Source: a virus. Taken from it: 41,988 nucleotides of DNA. The stretch is taken from positions 1-41,988 of the IMG/VR virus record IMGVR_UViG_3300025030_000214, one strand, 5' to 3'. The first letter of the stretch is position 1. Each line of letters opens with the position of its first letter. Below are positions 1 to 8,028 of the stretch, piece after piece. The notes beneath the pieces are model-generated. The model was not told where the DNA came from. It made no database searches and saw nothing but the letters and a program-made list of their open reading frames with translations. The position numbers were made by a program, and so were the translations under genes.

Positions 1-42
1 CCTCAGCGTGCGCAATGTCATATCAACAAAAGGGGGTCAAAA

Positions 43-504
43 GTGCCACCGCCGAAAAAACCGACCGCTTTGCATCTCATCGAAGGGACCGGCAGAAAGG
101 ACCGAATGAACCCTTCTGAGCCAAAGCCAAAGGTAGAAATTCCAGAAGCGCCGAAGCATCTCAGCAAAGAGGCCCGGGCCGAGTGGGATCGCATCACGCC
201 GCTTCTTGAAAAACAAGGCCTAGTCACTCATCTCGATCGCGCAGCCCTTGCCATGTACTGCACCGCATGGGGTGATCACGTCAAGGCCCAGAACATGATC
301 CGCAAACATGGGACCGTGGAGAAGACTAGCAACGGGAACCTCATTCAATCGCCTTACGTGAGCATGAGCAACCACGCGATGGAGATCGCCCGTAAGCTGC
401 TGGCGACGTTCGGCATGACGCCGGCGGATCGGTCGAAGGTTTCGGCAGCTCCGAAGGTTCCAGACGCTCCCGGCGCGAAGGACAAGGGCCGGTTTTTTAA
501 ATGA
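43..504 (+). CDS. terS: Terminase small subunit (P27-like)
   Basis: This is the DNA-recognition subunit of the packaging motor, which binds the packaging site and hands DNA to the large subunit. The start is GTG at 43 behind AGGGGGT. The 153-residue protein begins with a basic PPPKKPT segment and a LHLIEGT stretch typical of P27-family small terminases. A helical middle (about residues 35-115) and a basic tail ending KGRFFK follow. It overlaps terL by 4 bases (ATGA), as expected for a coupled pair. It is the first gene of the window, and an HNH gene at the far right end completes the usual HNH-terS-terL order if the ends are joined. Family assignment rests on pattern and context. Confidence 0.88.
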   Translation: MPPPKKPTALHLIEGTGRKDRMNPSEPKPKVEIPEAPKHLSKEARAEWDRITPLLEKQGLVTHLDRAALAMYCTAWGDHVKAQNMIRKHGTVEKTSNGNLIQSPYVSMSNHAMEIARKLLATFGMTPADRSKVSAAPKVPDAPGAKDKGRFFK

Positions 505-2246
505 CCGACCGTGCCACCACCTACGCCCTCGCCGTCACCTCTGGCAAGATTGCCGCCGGTCCCCACGTCCGCGATGCCTGCAAACGTCACCTGGACGACT
601 TAAGGACGGCAAAAGACCGCGGCCTCTGCTACGACAAACACGAAGCGGCCGAGGCAATAGCCTTCTTCGAGGAGTGCCTCTGCCTCAACGGTGGACAGTT
701 CGAGGGTAAGCCCTTCCTCCTCAACGGTTGGCAGGATTTCGTCACGGGAAATATCTTCGGATGGAAGCAGCTTGTCGATGGAACCCGCCGTTTCCGAGTG
801 GTCTACATCGAAACGCCGAAAGGAAGCGGCAAGAGCCCCCTCTGTGCAGGGATCGGCCTCAAAGGTCTGGTGGCTGACGACGAGCCGCGCGCCGAGATCT
901 ACGCTGCAGCGACCTACAAGGACCAGGCGATGGTCCTCTTTCGTGACGCGCTCGCCTTCTACGATCAGTCTCCGGAGCTCCAGTCTCGATTGACCGCATC
1001 CGGCACAGGGGCGAACCGCTGGAACCTTGCCTATCTCGATAAGGGCTCTTTCTTCCGCGTCATCAGCTCCGAGAAGAAAGGCCAATCCGGTCCCCGCCCT
1101 CACATGGCGCTCCTGGACGAGATCCATGAGCACCGAGACGGCACGGTTATCGAGATGCTTAGGGCCGGTTTCAAATTCCGCCGGCAACCGCTTAGTGTAA
1201 TGATCACGAACAGCGGACACGACAAGACAAGCGTGTGCTGGGAGTATCACGAGATGGGGGCCAAGGTCTGCGCGGGGCAGATCGTCAACGATGAGTTCTT
1301 CGCCTACATCTGCAGCCTGGATGAAGAGGATCTTGTCGATGCAGACGGCAAGCCTGACGACCACTTCCTAACCGACGAAAACCTGTGGCCGAAAGTGAAT
1401 CCCTCCCTGAAACCGAAAGGCAACCGTGGGCCGGATGGCGAGCTTGACGAAGGTATCCCCGGCTATAGCTACATCCGCGGCCAAGTAAACGAGGCGCTCG
1501 GGATGCCTTCAAAGATGGCGACCGTCAAGAGGCTGGCGTTCTGTCTCTGGACTGAGGCGGACAATCCTTGGATCTCCTCCAATGCGTGGTTCGCCTGCGA
1601 AGACAAGGAACCCGTCGACCTCACCGGCCGCCGTTGTTGGGGAGGGCTCGACCTCTCCGCAGTGAACGACCTGACCGCATTCGCGCTGATCTTCGAACCG
1701 TCCGCAGATGACCCTTTTTGGCGCCTCAAAGTCTGGTTCTGGATACCCGGTATCGGCCTGGTGCAAAAATCGAATCAGGACCGCGTGCCCTACGTCGCAT
1801 GGCGTGACGCCGGATATCTGACCGCCATCGACCGGAAAACGATTGATTACGAATTCGTCATCACCGACCTGGTGAAGATCCTGGAGCCCTTCGACTGCGA
1901 GCAGATCGCCTTCGACCGCTGGAACATTGCCAACTTCAAGAAGGACGTCGACCGGCTCGGCGTGGAACTGCCGGAGCTCGAAGAATTCGGCCAAGGTTTT
2001 CAGTCGATGGGGCCCGCCGTCAAACAGTTTGAGCGGATGATGGACGGTAAACTGAAGCACGACGGCAACCCGGTTTTGACCTGGTGCGCGGCGAATGCTG
2101 TAGCCGTCGAGGACCCGGCGGAAAACAAGAAGCTTGATAAGAGCCGGTCGACAGGAAGGATTGACGGAATTGTGGCCGCGGTTATGGCTGCAGGGATATT
2201 GGACCCAGAGGCCGGACAATGCGACACCCGCATCCGCTTCCTGTGA
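501..2246 (+). CDS. terL: Terminase large subunit, ATPase-nuclease
   Basis: This is the packaging motor: an N-terminal ATPase translocates DNA into the prohead and a C-terminal RNase-H-fold nuclease cuts the concatemer. Visible motifs are a Walker A-like TPKGSGKS (residues 105-112), Walker B MALLDE (202-207), and candidate nuclease aspartates D384 (GGLDLS), D472 (IAFDRW) and D555 (GRIDGI). The length of 581 residues fits the HK97-type (Terminase_1) family. The start overlaps the terS stop. Long antisense frames over this gene (for example 600-1364) are shadows. All catalytic features look intact, so it should be functional. Confidence 0.95.
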   Translation: MTDRATTYALAVTSGKIAAGPHVRDACKRHLDDLRTAKDRGLCYDKHEAAEAIAFFEECLCLNGGQFEGKPFLLNGWQDFVTGNIFGWKQLVDGTRRFRVVYIETPKGSGKSPLCAGIGLKGLVADDEPRAEIYAAATYKDQAMVLFRDALAFYDQSPELQSRLTASGTGANRWNLAYLDKGSFFRVISSEKKGQSGPRPHMALLDEIHEHRDGTVIEMLRAGFKFRRQPLSVMITNSGHDKTSVCWEYHEMGAKVCAGQIVNDEFFAYICSLDEEDLVDADGKPDDHFLTDENLWPKVNPSLKPKGNRGPDGELDEGIPGYSYIRGQVNEALGMPSKMATVKRLAFCLWTEADNPWISSNAWFACEDKEPVDLTGRRCWGGLDLSAVNDLTAFALIFEPSADDPFWRLKVWFWIPGIGLVQKSNQDRVPYVAWRDAGYLTAIDRKTIDYEFVITDLVKILEPFDCEQIAFDRWNIANFKKDVDRLGVELPELEEFGQGFQSMGPAVKQFERMMDGKLKHDGNPVLTWCAANAVAVEDPAENKKLDKSRSTGRIDGIVAAVMAAGILDPEAGQCDTRIRFL

Positions 2247-2252
2247 AAACAG

Positions 2253-2281
2253 TTGACATTCCCGCCAAATAAGCATATTGA
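2253..2281 (+). promoter_or_regulatory. Candidate sigma70 promoter
   Basis: TTGACA (2253-2258), a 17-base spacer and TATTGA (2276-2281) lie just after the terL stop. The following leader holds short inverted repeats (CCTAC/GTAGG and GTGAG/CTCAC, about 2286-2322) before the small gene at 2346. It could drive the small membrane protein and the head genes, or act as a moron promoter active in the lysogen. Predicted by eye only. Confidence 0.5.
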
Positions 2282-2345
2282 GTAGCCTACTGTGTAGCGG
2301 GTGAGTAGGTTTTGCTCACTGGACCGTCGTTGAGACAGGGCCAAA

Positions 2346-2522
2346 ATGAAAAAAGTTCTCTCCTCTATCGACCTGCAAGACGTTCAGCTCGTATCCGGCA
2401 TTTCCATGCTCGGCTACGGGCTGCACTGCGTTTACCCCCCTGCGGCGTTTATCGTCGTCGGCTCCCTCTTTCTCTCCCCCGCAGTCCTGCCGCCGCTGTT
2501 TAAGGCGTGGAGGGCCAAGTAA
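2346..2522 (+). CDS. Small two-helix membrane protein
   Basis: This is a 58-residue protein too short for most gene callers. It starts MKKVLSSIDLQD, has two hydrophobic stretches (about residues 14-27 and 30-48, joined by a YPP turn), and ends in a basic KAWRAK. The stop codon overlaps the portal start (TAATG), which suggests translational coupling. It lies in the normally tight terL-portal gap behind a candidate promoter, so it could be a moron-type gene or a membrane factor. A holin role cannot be excluded but nothing specific supports one. Similar short membrane proteins at this position are known in other siphophages; the function is unknown. Confidence 0.7.
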   Translation: MKKVLSSIDLQDVQLVSGISMLGYGLHCVYPPAAFIVVGSLFLSPAVLPPLFKAWRAK

Positions 2523-3829
2523 TGGGCCTCCTTTCGCGCATGTTTGAGGCACGCTCAGCATCCTATTCACCCAAAGATCCGGCCCTGGCTGAAATGTTTG
2601 GCGGACGCCCAACGGTGTCCGGTCAGCACGTCACCGCCGATTCCGCGTTGCGCGTTTCCGCCGTCTACGCCTGCGTGACCATCCTCGCCCAGACCGTCGC
2701 CATGTTGCCAAAGCACGTCAAGGCATTGCGTGAGGATGGCGGCAAGGATCTACTCCCGGCGCACAGCCGGTACAAGCTTATTCATAACCGCCCGAACCGC
2801 TGGCAGTCCTCTTTCGAGTTTTTCGAGATGATGGAAGGTCATAGGCTCCTGCGCGGCAACGCCTACGCCAAGATCGTCTTCAATCCCGGCCGTCAGCAAA
2901 ATGAACTTGTCCCGATACACCCTGATCATGTGCATCCGTTCGTTGTCACCCCTGAAGGCGTGGCCTATTACATGTCGGACGATTCCCCTTGCCCGACTGC
3001 CGGTTCAACGCTCTGGTATCAGTACTTCCCACAAAACGGCGGCACTGAGATTTTGAGCGCAGAGGATGTGCTGCATATTCGGGGCTACTCCGTCAACGGT
3101 ATCGTCGGCCTGGGCGTCATCAAGCGCGCCGCAAGAGAGGCCATAGGTCTAGCAATGGCCGCAGAAGAACACGGCGCGGCCATGCTCAACAACTCTGCGA
3201 ATGTGCCGGCCGCGATCAAACACCCGAAGAAGCTTAACGACGATGCCTTCAAGCGGCTGAAATCGGACCTCAGGGCGGGCGGGGAATACGCAGGCTCAAG
3301 CAACGCCGGAAAGACCATCCTGCTCGAAGACGGCATGGACATCGTCAAGCTCGGCATGACCGCCGACGAGATGCAGTACCTGGAGACGCGCAAGTTCCAG
3401 GTTGAGGACATCGCCCGCATCTTCAACGTGCCACTGATCCTGATCGGCCACGGCGACAAGGCGCCGACCTATGCCAGTGCGGAACAGTTTTTTATGAGCT
3501 TCAAAGTCCACACCGTACAGCCTATTGTGGTCCGATGGGAAGAGGCGATGATGCGCAGCCTGCTCTATCCATCCGAAGTAGGCCGCGTGATCATCGACTT
3601 TGACCTTGATTCCATGATGCGCGGCGACGCAGCTGCACGAGCCCTTTATCTTCGCGCCCGCTTTGAAATGGCCTCCATGACTCCGGACGAGGTGAGGGTT
3701 TACGAGGGCGAGAACCCGACAGGCAAGGAAGAGGCTGCACGGCTGTATCTGCAGTCCGGAATGATGCCCGCGAGCATGGCCGGGTCAAAGCCGCTGGCTC
3801 CCGGCGACAAAAAAGAGGTGAAGAAATGA
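2522..3829 (+). CDS. Portal protein, HK97 family
   Basis: This protein forms the dodecameric ring at the special vertex through which DNA enters and leaves the capsid. The 435-residue product (MGLLSRMF...) shows the HK97 portal pattern: SALRVSAVYACVTILAQTVA near residue 40, then a region rich in polar helices (about 190-330) containing the FNVP-LIG segment. A GTG five codons upstream (2507) would also be in frame, but the ATG at 2522 overlaps the preceding stop and gives the standard N-terminus, so I prefer it. The stop overlaps the protease start (ATGA at 3826), the usual portal-protease coupling. Confidence 0.94.
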   Translation: MGLLSRMFEARSASYSPKDPALAEMFGGRPTVSGQHVTADSALRVSAVYACVTILAQTVAMLPKHVKALREDGGKDLLPAHSRYKLIHNRPNRWQSSFEFFEMMEGHRLLRGNAYAKIVFNPGRQQNELVPIHPDHVHPFVVTPEGVAYYMSDDSPCPTAGSTLWYQYFPQNGGTEILSAEDVLHIRGYSVNGIVGLGVIKRAAREAIGLAMAAEEHGAAMLNNSANVPAAIKHPKKLNDDAFKRLKSDLRAGGEYAGSSNAGKTILLEDGMDIVKLGMTADEMQYLETRKFQVEDIARIFNVPLILIGHGDKAPTYASAEQFFMSFKVHTVQPIVVRWEEAMMRSLLYPSEVGRVIIDFDLDSMMRGDAAARALYLRARFEMASMTPDEVRVYEGENPTGKEEAARLYLQSGMMPASMAGSKPLAPGDKKEVKK

Positions 3830-4440
3830 ACAAGCCCACACTCCCGAGTAAAGAGCGCCGCGCTGTAGCAATCGAGATACGGATGGATGGGACAGGGGAG
3901 GGCGAAACCCCGATGATGCGCGGCCATGCAGCCGTCTTTGATTCCGCGTCGGCGCTGCTTTGTGGGTGTTTCCGCGAGGTCATCAAGCCTGGCGCGTTTT
4001 CCGACGCCCTCAAAAGCTCGGATGTCCGCGCGCTGTTCAACCATGATCCCAATCTGATCCTGGGCCGCACGTCCGCAGGTACGTTGAGAGTTGTTGAAGA
4101 TGCAACGGGCCTCGCAATAGAGATCGACCCGCCCGAAACCACCTACAGCCGCGATTTGCAGGTATCCATGAAGCGCGGCGATGTGAAGGAGATGAGTTTC
4201 GGGTTCACCGTTGCGGAAGACGGCGAAGAGTGGACCCGCGACCCTGACGGCAGCGGCAATTGGACGCGCACCATTACCAAGTTTGATCGGCTATGGGACG
4301 TCTCACCTGTCACCTTCCCCGCCTACGCTGAAACCGACTGCGCCATGAGGTCACTGGAAAAGATACAGGCGGCAGAAGTGCCGACCGTTGATAATAGCAA
4401 CGTCAGAATGAAAATCGACATAGAAGCCGCCGCACTATAA
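3826..4440 (+). CDS. Prohead protease, HK97/S78 family
   Basis: This serine protease matures the capsid by removing scaffold-like delta domains. The 204-residue protein has the family fold markers: GHAAVFD near residue 33, a GAF segment, the catalytic His in ALFNHD (H73) and the nucleophile Ser in EMSFGF (S124), followed by a WDVSPVTFPAY segment common to the family. It overlaps portal by 4 bases and lies immediately before the capsid gene, the canonical position. The C-terminal tail after about residue 170 is probably autoproteolysed; that is family knowledge, not seen here. Confidence 0.94.
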   Translation: MNKPTLPSKERRAVAIEIRMDGTGEGETPMMRGHAAVFDSASALLCGCFREVIKPGAFSDALKSSDVRALFNHDPNLILGRTSAGTLRVVEDATGLAIEIDPPETTYSRDLQVSMKRGDVKEMSFGFTVAEDGEEWTRDPDGSGNWTRTITKFDRLWDVSPVTFPAYAETDCAMRSLEKIQAAEVPTVDNSNVRMKIDIEAAAL

Positions 4441-4487
4441 CCCCGAAAAAAGGACCATCGTGAGATAGGCCCGAAGGAGAAACAACC

Positions 4488-5702
4488 ATGTCCGTAAAAC
4501 TCCGCGAAATGCTGGAAAAAAGGAATCGCGCCGTCACCGAGGCTCGCTCCCTGGCTGACAAGGCCGACACTGAGAAAAGAAGCCTCACCGATGACGAGAA
4601 ACGGCAGGTAGACACGCACCTGAAGGAAGCGGGCGACCTGCGCGAATCCATCGACCGTGAAACCAAGATGCAGGAAGAGGAGCGTTCCGCCGCAGCTCTG
4701 AGCCTGCAAACCACCGAAGAACTGCGCGGCAAGGCTCCCGACAAGGACGCCGAACTGCGCACCGTCGCTTTCCGCAAGATGATCCTCAATGGGGCGCAGT
4801 CGCTCTCTTTCGAGGAGTCCCGTTCGCTCATGGCAAACAACGAGGTTCAGGGCGGATTCCTCAACGCTCCGCAGGATTTCACCGCGTCCCTCATCGCCAA
4901 GGTCAAAGATTCCGTCTTCCTGCGTGGGCTTGCTACCTCCTTCACCACCACCAGCGCAGAGGGTATGGGCTGGCCTTCCCTGGATGCCGATCTGGACGAT
5001 TTCGAGTGGTCGGACGAAATCAAAGAGGCTCCCGAAGATGAAGCTCTCCGCTTCGGCAAGCGCGAGCTGAAGCCGCACCCTGTCAAGAAACTCATCAAGG
5101 TTTCGGACAAGTTCCTGCGCACCGCCGCGATCAACCCCGAGTCCATCGTCATGGACCGCGCAGCCTACAAGCGCGGCGTCACCGAAGAAAAGGCGTTCCT
5201 CACCGGCACCGGCAATAAGCAGCCGCTCGGGATCTTCACCGCGTCCGCGCAGGGCATCAACACCGACCGCGATGTTGCTTCCGGCGCGGCTACCGGCTTC
5301 ACCGCCGACGGCCTGAAGCTGATCAAGTACAGCCTCAAAGCGCAGTACATGACCAAAGCGCAGTGGCTGTTCCATCGTGACGGCGTGGCGAAGATTGCAA
5401 CCCTCAAGGACGGCAACGGCCAGTACATTTTCGAGATGGCCGAAGCTCTCGGCGCGATGGACATCCTCATGGGCCGCCCGCTGAACATGAGCGAGTTCGC
5501 TCCCAACACCTTCACCACCGGCCAGTATGTCGGCATGTTCGGTGACTTCTCCTGGTACTACATCGCCGACTCCCTCAACCTGCGCATCAAGCGTCTCAAC
5601 GAGCTTTACGCAAGGACCGGCCAAGTCGGATTCATCTTCGATAGCGAGACGGACGGTATGCCGGTCCTCTCCGAAGCGTTCGCCCGCATCAAAACCAACT
5701 AA
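4488..5702 (+). CDS. Major capsid protein, HK97 fold
   Basis: This is the main shell protein. The 404-residue precursor starts with a charged coiled coil (about residues 1-95), the delta domain that acts as internal scaffold and is cut away by the upstream protease. The fold domain follows, beginning around the EVQGGFLNAP segment (near 118), the typical start of the mature N-arm/E-loop region in this family. A good AAGGAG ribosome-binding site lies before ATG 4488. Long antisense frames here (for example 4323-5624) reflect high GC3 and are not genes. A C-rich hairpin follows the gene. Confidence 0.95.
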   Translation: MSVKLREMLEKRNRAVTEARSLADKADTEKRSLTDDEKRQVDTHLKEAGDLRESIDRETKMQEEERSAAALSLQTTEELRGKAPDKDAELRTVAFRKMILNGAQSLSFEESRSLMANNEVQGGFLNAPQDFTASLIAKVKDSVFLRGLATSFTTTSAEGMGWPSLDADLDDFEWSDEIKEAPEDEALRFGKRELKPHPVKKLIKVSDKFLRTAAINPESIVMDRAAYKRGVTEEKAFLTGTGNKQPLGIFTASAQGINTDRDVASGAATGFTADGLKLIKYSLKAQYMTKAQWLFHRDGVAKIATLKDGNGQYIFEMAEALGAMDILMGRPLNMSEFAPNTFTTGQYVGMFGDFSWYYIADSLNLRIKRLNELYARTGQVGFIFDSETDGMPVLSEAFARIKTN

Positions 5703-5710
5703 CCCATGAC

Positions 5711-5732
5711 GCGCCCCTGAAATATGGGGCGC
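5711..5732 (+). other. Intergenic hairpin after capsid gene
   Basis: A 7-bp perfect stem GCGCCCC/GGGGCGC encloses the loop TGAAATAT. No T-run follows, so it is not an obvious intrinsic terminator. It may stabilise capsid mRNA or tune downstream expression. The ribosome-binding site of the next gene (GAGGAG) begins right after it. Confidence 0.55.
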
Positions 5733-5745
5733 AGAGGAGATAGAT

Positions 5746-6186
5746 ATGAACCTCTTGCAGAATGTGAAGGTCGATCAAGTCCTGGGCTACTATGCCGCAG
5801 GAACCACCAAGCGAACCAGCGACATCATCGACATGGCGAACTATGACGGCGTGATGTTCGTCTTCGAGCTCGGCACCGTTCTTGAGAACGGCACCATCGA
5901 CTGCTTCGTTGAGCAGAACACCGCCAACGCAACCAGCGGCATGGCGCGACTCGCTACCACCACCGTTCACACCGTGACCGCCGCAAACGCGACGGCGGCT
6001 AAATCGGCCATCGTGGTTGACGTGTTTCAGCCGCAGAAAAGGTATCTGCAAGCGAACATCACGCCCGCCGTTGCCAACGCCGTCATCCTGGGGATCACCG
6101 CAATCCGCTACAGTGGCCGCGTCAAACCGGACGCCAACGCCGGACTGCTGAAATCCACTCAGCTCATCTCGCCCGCACAGGCGTAA
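5746..6186 (+). CDS. Probable virion protein, unknown function
   Basis: This 146-residue protein lies directly after the major capsid gene with a strong GAGGAG site. It is rich in Ala, Thr and Val, has no membrane segment and no catalytic motif, and includes a GTVLENGTIDCFVEQN segment that looks beta-rich. Position and composition suggest a head decoration or accessory head protein made in large amounts. The family was not recognised with certainty. It is followed by a G/C-rich hairpin at 6200-6221, like the one before it, so this gene is bracketed by RNA structures. Confidence 0.75.
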   Translation: MNLLQNVKVDQVLGYYAAGTTKRTSDIIDMANYDGVMFVFELGTVLENGTIDCFVEQNTANATSGMARLATTTVHTVTAANATAAKSAIVVDVFQPQKRYLQANITPAVANAVILGITAIRYSGRVKPDANAGLLKSTQLISPAQA

Positions 6187-6199
6187 CACACAGCCGACA

Positions 6200-6221
6200 G
6201 GGGAGGGTTAACGCCCTCCCC
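6200..6221 (+). other. Intergenic hairpin
   Basis: An 8-bp perfect stem GGGGAGGG/CCCTCCCC with loop TTAACG is followed by TCTTTGGAGG. The short T-tract is weak for a terminator and overlaps the next ribosome-binding site, so partial attenuation or mRNA protection is more likely. Confidence 0.55.
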
Positions 6222-6235
6222 TCTTTGGAGGAACT

Positions 6236-6454
6236 ATGTACAACGGAAAAGTCTACAGGGCGCAGGGCGGCGATGAGCTGGTGGTGGCAACGGGCGGCAA
6301 GATCACCGCAGACGGAACACAGGCCGCACACATCGCCGACGTGGATGCAGCGGCAGGTGCAGCACCCGACAAGGCCGAATTCGACGCACTCGCAACCAAG
6401 TTCAACGCACTTCTCGCCGCGCTGGAAGGTGTCGGCATCCTGGCGGCTAGCTAG
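6236..6454 (+). CDS. Head fibre-like small protein
   Basis: This 72-residue protein starts with MYNGKVYRAQGGDELVVA and a GGKITADGTQAAHIAD segment, then a helical end (KAEFDALATKFNALLAALEG). The repetitive GG-x-ITADGTQA style resembles the short head-fibre family found in many siphophages, which projects from capsids. It starts at ATG 6236 behind TTGGAGG, after a hairpin. Assignment rests on motif resemblance and its place among head genes; a minor structural role is inferred. Confidence 0.6.
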   Translation: MYNGKVYRAQGGDELVVATGGKITADGTQAAHIADVDAAAGAAPDKAEFDALATKFNALLAALEGVGILAAS

Positions 6455-6469
6455 GGAAAGGAGCGCGAC

Positions 6470-6820
6470 ATGAAAAAGGCGTTAATCCTCATCTGCATCA
6501 TCTTCGCCGCGACTCTCGCATTTGCGGCGAAACCGGAACTCCCCACGGATGGCACAGGGGTAAAGGTTCACGACTTCGCCCCCTCCGGTCAAAAGTCCGT
6601 CGCGCTAACCGTCAACTCGCAGACCATCAACGCGTCCGATGATCTGCGATACAGCGTCTACAGCCCGACCGCTTGCATCTTCCGCATGATGACCACGGCG
6701 ACGAAATCGGGTATTGCGCACACGCTGCCGGCGAACGCTGTAACCGCCCGCGCCGTCAACCCTGCTACCCCTTTCCTCAACTTTTCGGGCTGCACATCCG
6801 GCGAACTACAGAGGCAATAA
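6470..6820 (+). CDS. Exported protein with signal peptide
   Basis: The 116-residue product begins with a clear Sec signal peptide: MKKA, a hydrophobic core of about 15 residues, and an AFA/A cleavage site near residue 20. The mature part (about 96 residues) is beta-rich and Thr/Asn/Ala-rich, with two cysteines that could form one disulphide in the periplasm. It has a good GGAAAGGAG site. The stop overlaps the connector gene start (TAATG). An exported protein between head and neck genes is unexpected, since virion head proteins are cytoplasmic. It may be a lysogenic-conversion or superinfection factor riding in the late operon. Family not recognised. Confidence 0.7.
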   Translation: MKKALILICIIFAATLAFAAKPELPTDGTGVKVHDFAPSGQKSVALTVNSQTINASDDLRYSVYSPTACIFRMMTTATKSGIAHTLPANAVTARAVNPATPFLNFSGCTSGELQRQ

Positions 6821-7422
6821 TGGCGCTCAAGCTCGTAACGCCCCCCACAGTAGAACCGCTCACCATGGCAGATGTCGAGGCGCAGACACGCGCCGATTTG
6901 ACCACGGAATCCGAACTGGTTGAGGGGTACATATCGGCAGTGCGGGCCCGGGCAGAGGTCGAACTGCGGCGGGCGATCTTGGCGCAGACGTGGGACTTGG
7001 TACTTGACGCTTTCCCCACTTCGACCGCTCGTAACCCTTATGCCGCGCTCGAAATCAACCTTCCCCCGCTGCAATCCATCACGCACATCAAATACCTGTC
7101 CACCGACAACGTGCTGACCACTCTCGCCGCGTCGGAGTATGTCGTGGACCTCGACAGCACGCCGGGAAGGGTGACGCCTGCATACGGCAAAGTGTGGCCG
7201 TCAACGCTCGATTACCCCGGCGCGGTGCGTATCCGCTTCGTGGCTGGCTACGGCGATGAGGTCATGGACGTGCCGCAGTGCATCCGCCATTGGATGTTGA
7301 TGAACGTGGCGACCCTCTACGAAAACCGCGAATCACTGACCATCGGCAACGGTGGAGTGATTGAACTGAAAACCCTTGCCGACTCACTACTTGATCCGGA
7401 ACGTTGGGAGGTCCGACTTTGA
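6820..7422 (+). CDS. Head-tail connector, gp6-like
   Basis: This is a likely neck protein that docks under the portal, of the HK97 gp6 / SPP1 gp15-like head-tail connector family. The chosen ATG at 6820 overlaps the preceding stop (TAATG) and gives 200 residues; an upstream in-frame ATG at 6673 would lie inside the preceding gene and is rejected. Family-like features are the N-terminal LTMADVEAQTRAD helix, the RAEVELRRAILAQTWDLVLD helix, then LPPLQSITHIKYL and a VRIRFVAGYGD beta segment before the C-terminal helix. It precedes the head-closure gene by one small gene. Confidence 0.9.
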   Translation: MALKLVTPPTVEPLTMADVEAQTRADLTTESELVEGYISAVRARAEVELRRAILAQTWDLVLDAFPTSTARNPYAALEINLPPLQSITHIKYLSTDNVLTTLAASEYVVDLDSTPGRVTPAYGKVWPSTLDYPGAVRIRFVAGYGDEVMDVPQCIRHWMLMNVATLYENRESLTIGNGGVIELKTLADSLLDPERWEVRL

Positions 7423-7700
7423 ACAGCAGCCACATAGAGCCATGCACGGATGTGACCGAATTGAAAACGACCGTAAGCAACGCAAGATGGGCGCTCGCAG
7501 CCGCAGCGGGCATCTTCTGCCTGATCTTCTCCTTTTTCGGATGGGTAGCCAACGACAACCTTGCAGGGATCAGGAGCGACCTCAAAGAAGCAAAGGGTAT
7601 GCTCCAATCCAACCAGCTCGTAATCGAGCGCATCAGGGCGGATGTGGACTACCTGAAGTCGTGGAAAACTGACGTCGATCTGCGCATGAGGGCGAGATGA
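7419..7700 (+). CDS. Single-pass membrane protein with coiled coil
   Basis: I take the TTG at 7419 as start: it overlaps the connector stop (TTGA) and has GGGAGG seven bases upstream, giving 93 residues. One strong membrane segment (about residues 22-45, WALAAAAGIFCLIFSFFGWVA) is followed by a charged helical tail (about 50-88) likely to form a coiled coil. XhlA-type lysis proteins also combine a coiled coil with one TM, but there the TM is C-terminal, so the match is only general. No other holin is evident near the endolysin, so this is one of several candidates. Confidence 0.65.
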   Translation: MNSSHIEPCTDVTELKTTVSNARWALAAAAGIFCLIFSFFGWVANDNLAGIRSDLKEAKGMLQSNQLVIERIRADVDYLKSWKTDVDLRMRAR

Positions 7701-8026
7701 AAGCCGGTCAACTCCGCCACAGGATCACCATCCAGCAACTCTCCACTACCCGCGACGATTACGGCGGAGTGGTCGAGGCGTGGGCCGATTTTGCCACTGA
7801 CATCCCCGCATCGGTGCAGCCGCTCTCAGGGCGCGAATTGATAGCGGCGCAGGCAGCAATGAGCACGGTAACGACCAAGTTTGGAATGAGGTACATCCAG
7901 GGCGTAACGGCGGCAATGAGGATTGTGTTCGGCGGGGAGGTCTATAACATGCTTCCCCCGATAGACCCTGAAATGCGCCACAAAGAGCTGATCATCATGG
8001 CCGGAACGGGACTTAACCAGGGGTAG
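7697..8026 (+). CDS. Head closure / head-tail adaptor protein
   Basis: This 109-residue protein matches the Phage_H_T_join (HK97 gp7 / SPP1 gp16-like) pattern: MKAGQLRHRITIQ at the N-terminus, then DDYGGVVEAW, an IPASVQPLSGRE segment, and MRIVFGGEVYN. Proteins of this family seal the DNA channel and form the interface with the tail. It overlaps the membrane-protein gene by 4 bases. Normally a gp10-like and a tail-completion gene would follow directly. Here they are displaced by about 4.5 kb of fibre genes. Confidence 0.92.
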   Translation: MKAGQLRHRITIQQLSTTRDDYGGVVEAWADFATDIPASVQPLSGRELIAAQAAMSTVTTKFGMRYIQGVTAAMRIVFGGEVYNMLPPIDPEMRHKELIIMAGTGLNQG

Positions 8027-8028
8027 CT

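Noticed and set aside
600-1364. 254-codon antisense frame over terL
   Set aside because: Same reason: shadow of a well-supported gene with Walker motifs on the plus strand.
2312-2503. 63-codon plus-strand frame upstream of portal
   Set aside because: Arg/Leu/Pro-rich composition; overlaps the better frame 2346-2522, which has a membrane-protein pattern and couples to portal.
4323-5624. 433-codon antisense open frame over the capsid gene
   Set aside because: The plus-strand frame is an unmistakable HK97 capsid protein; the antisense frame is a by-product of GC-rich third positions and has low-quality composition and no ribosome-binding site.
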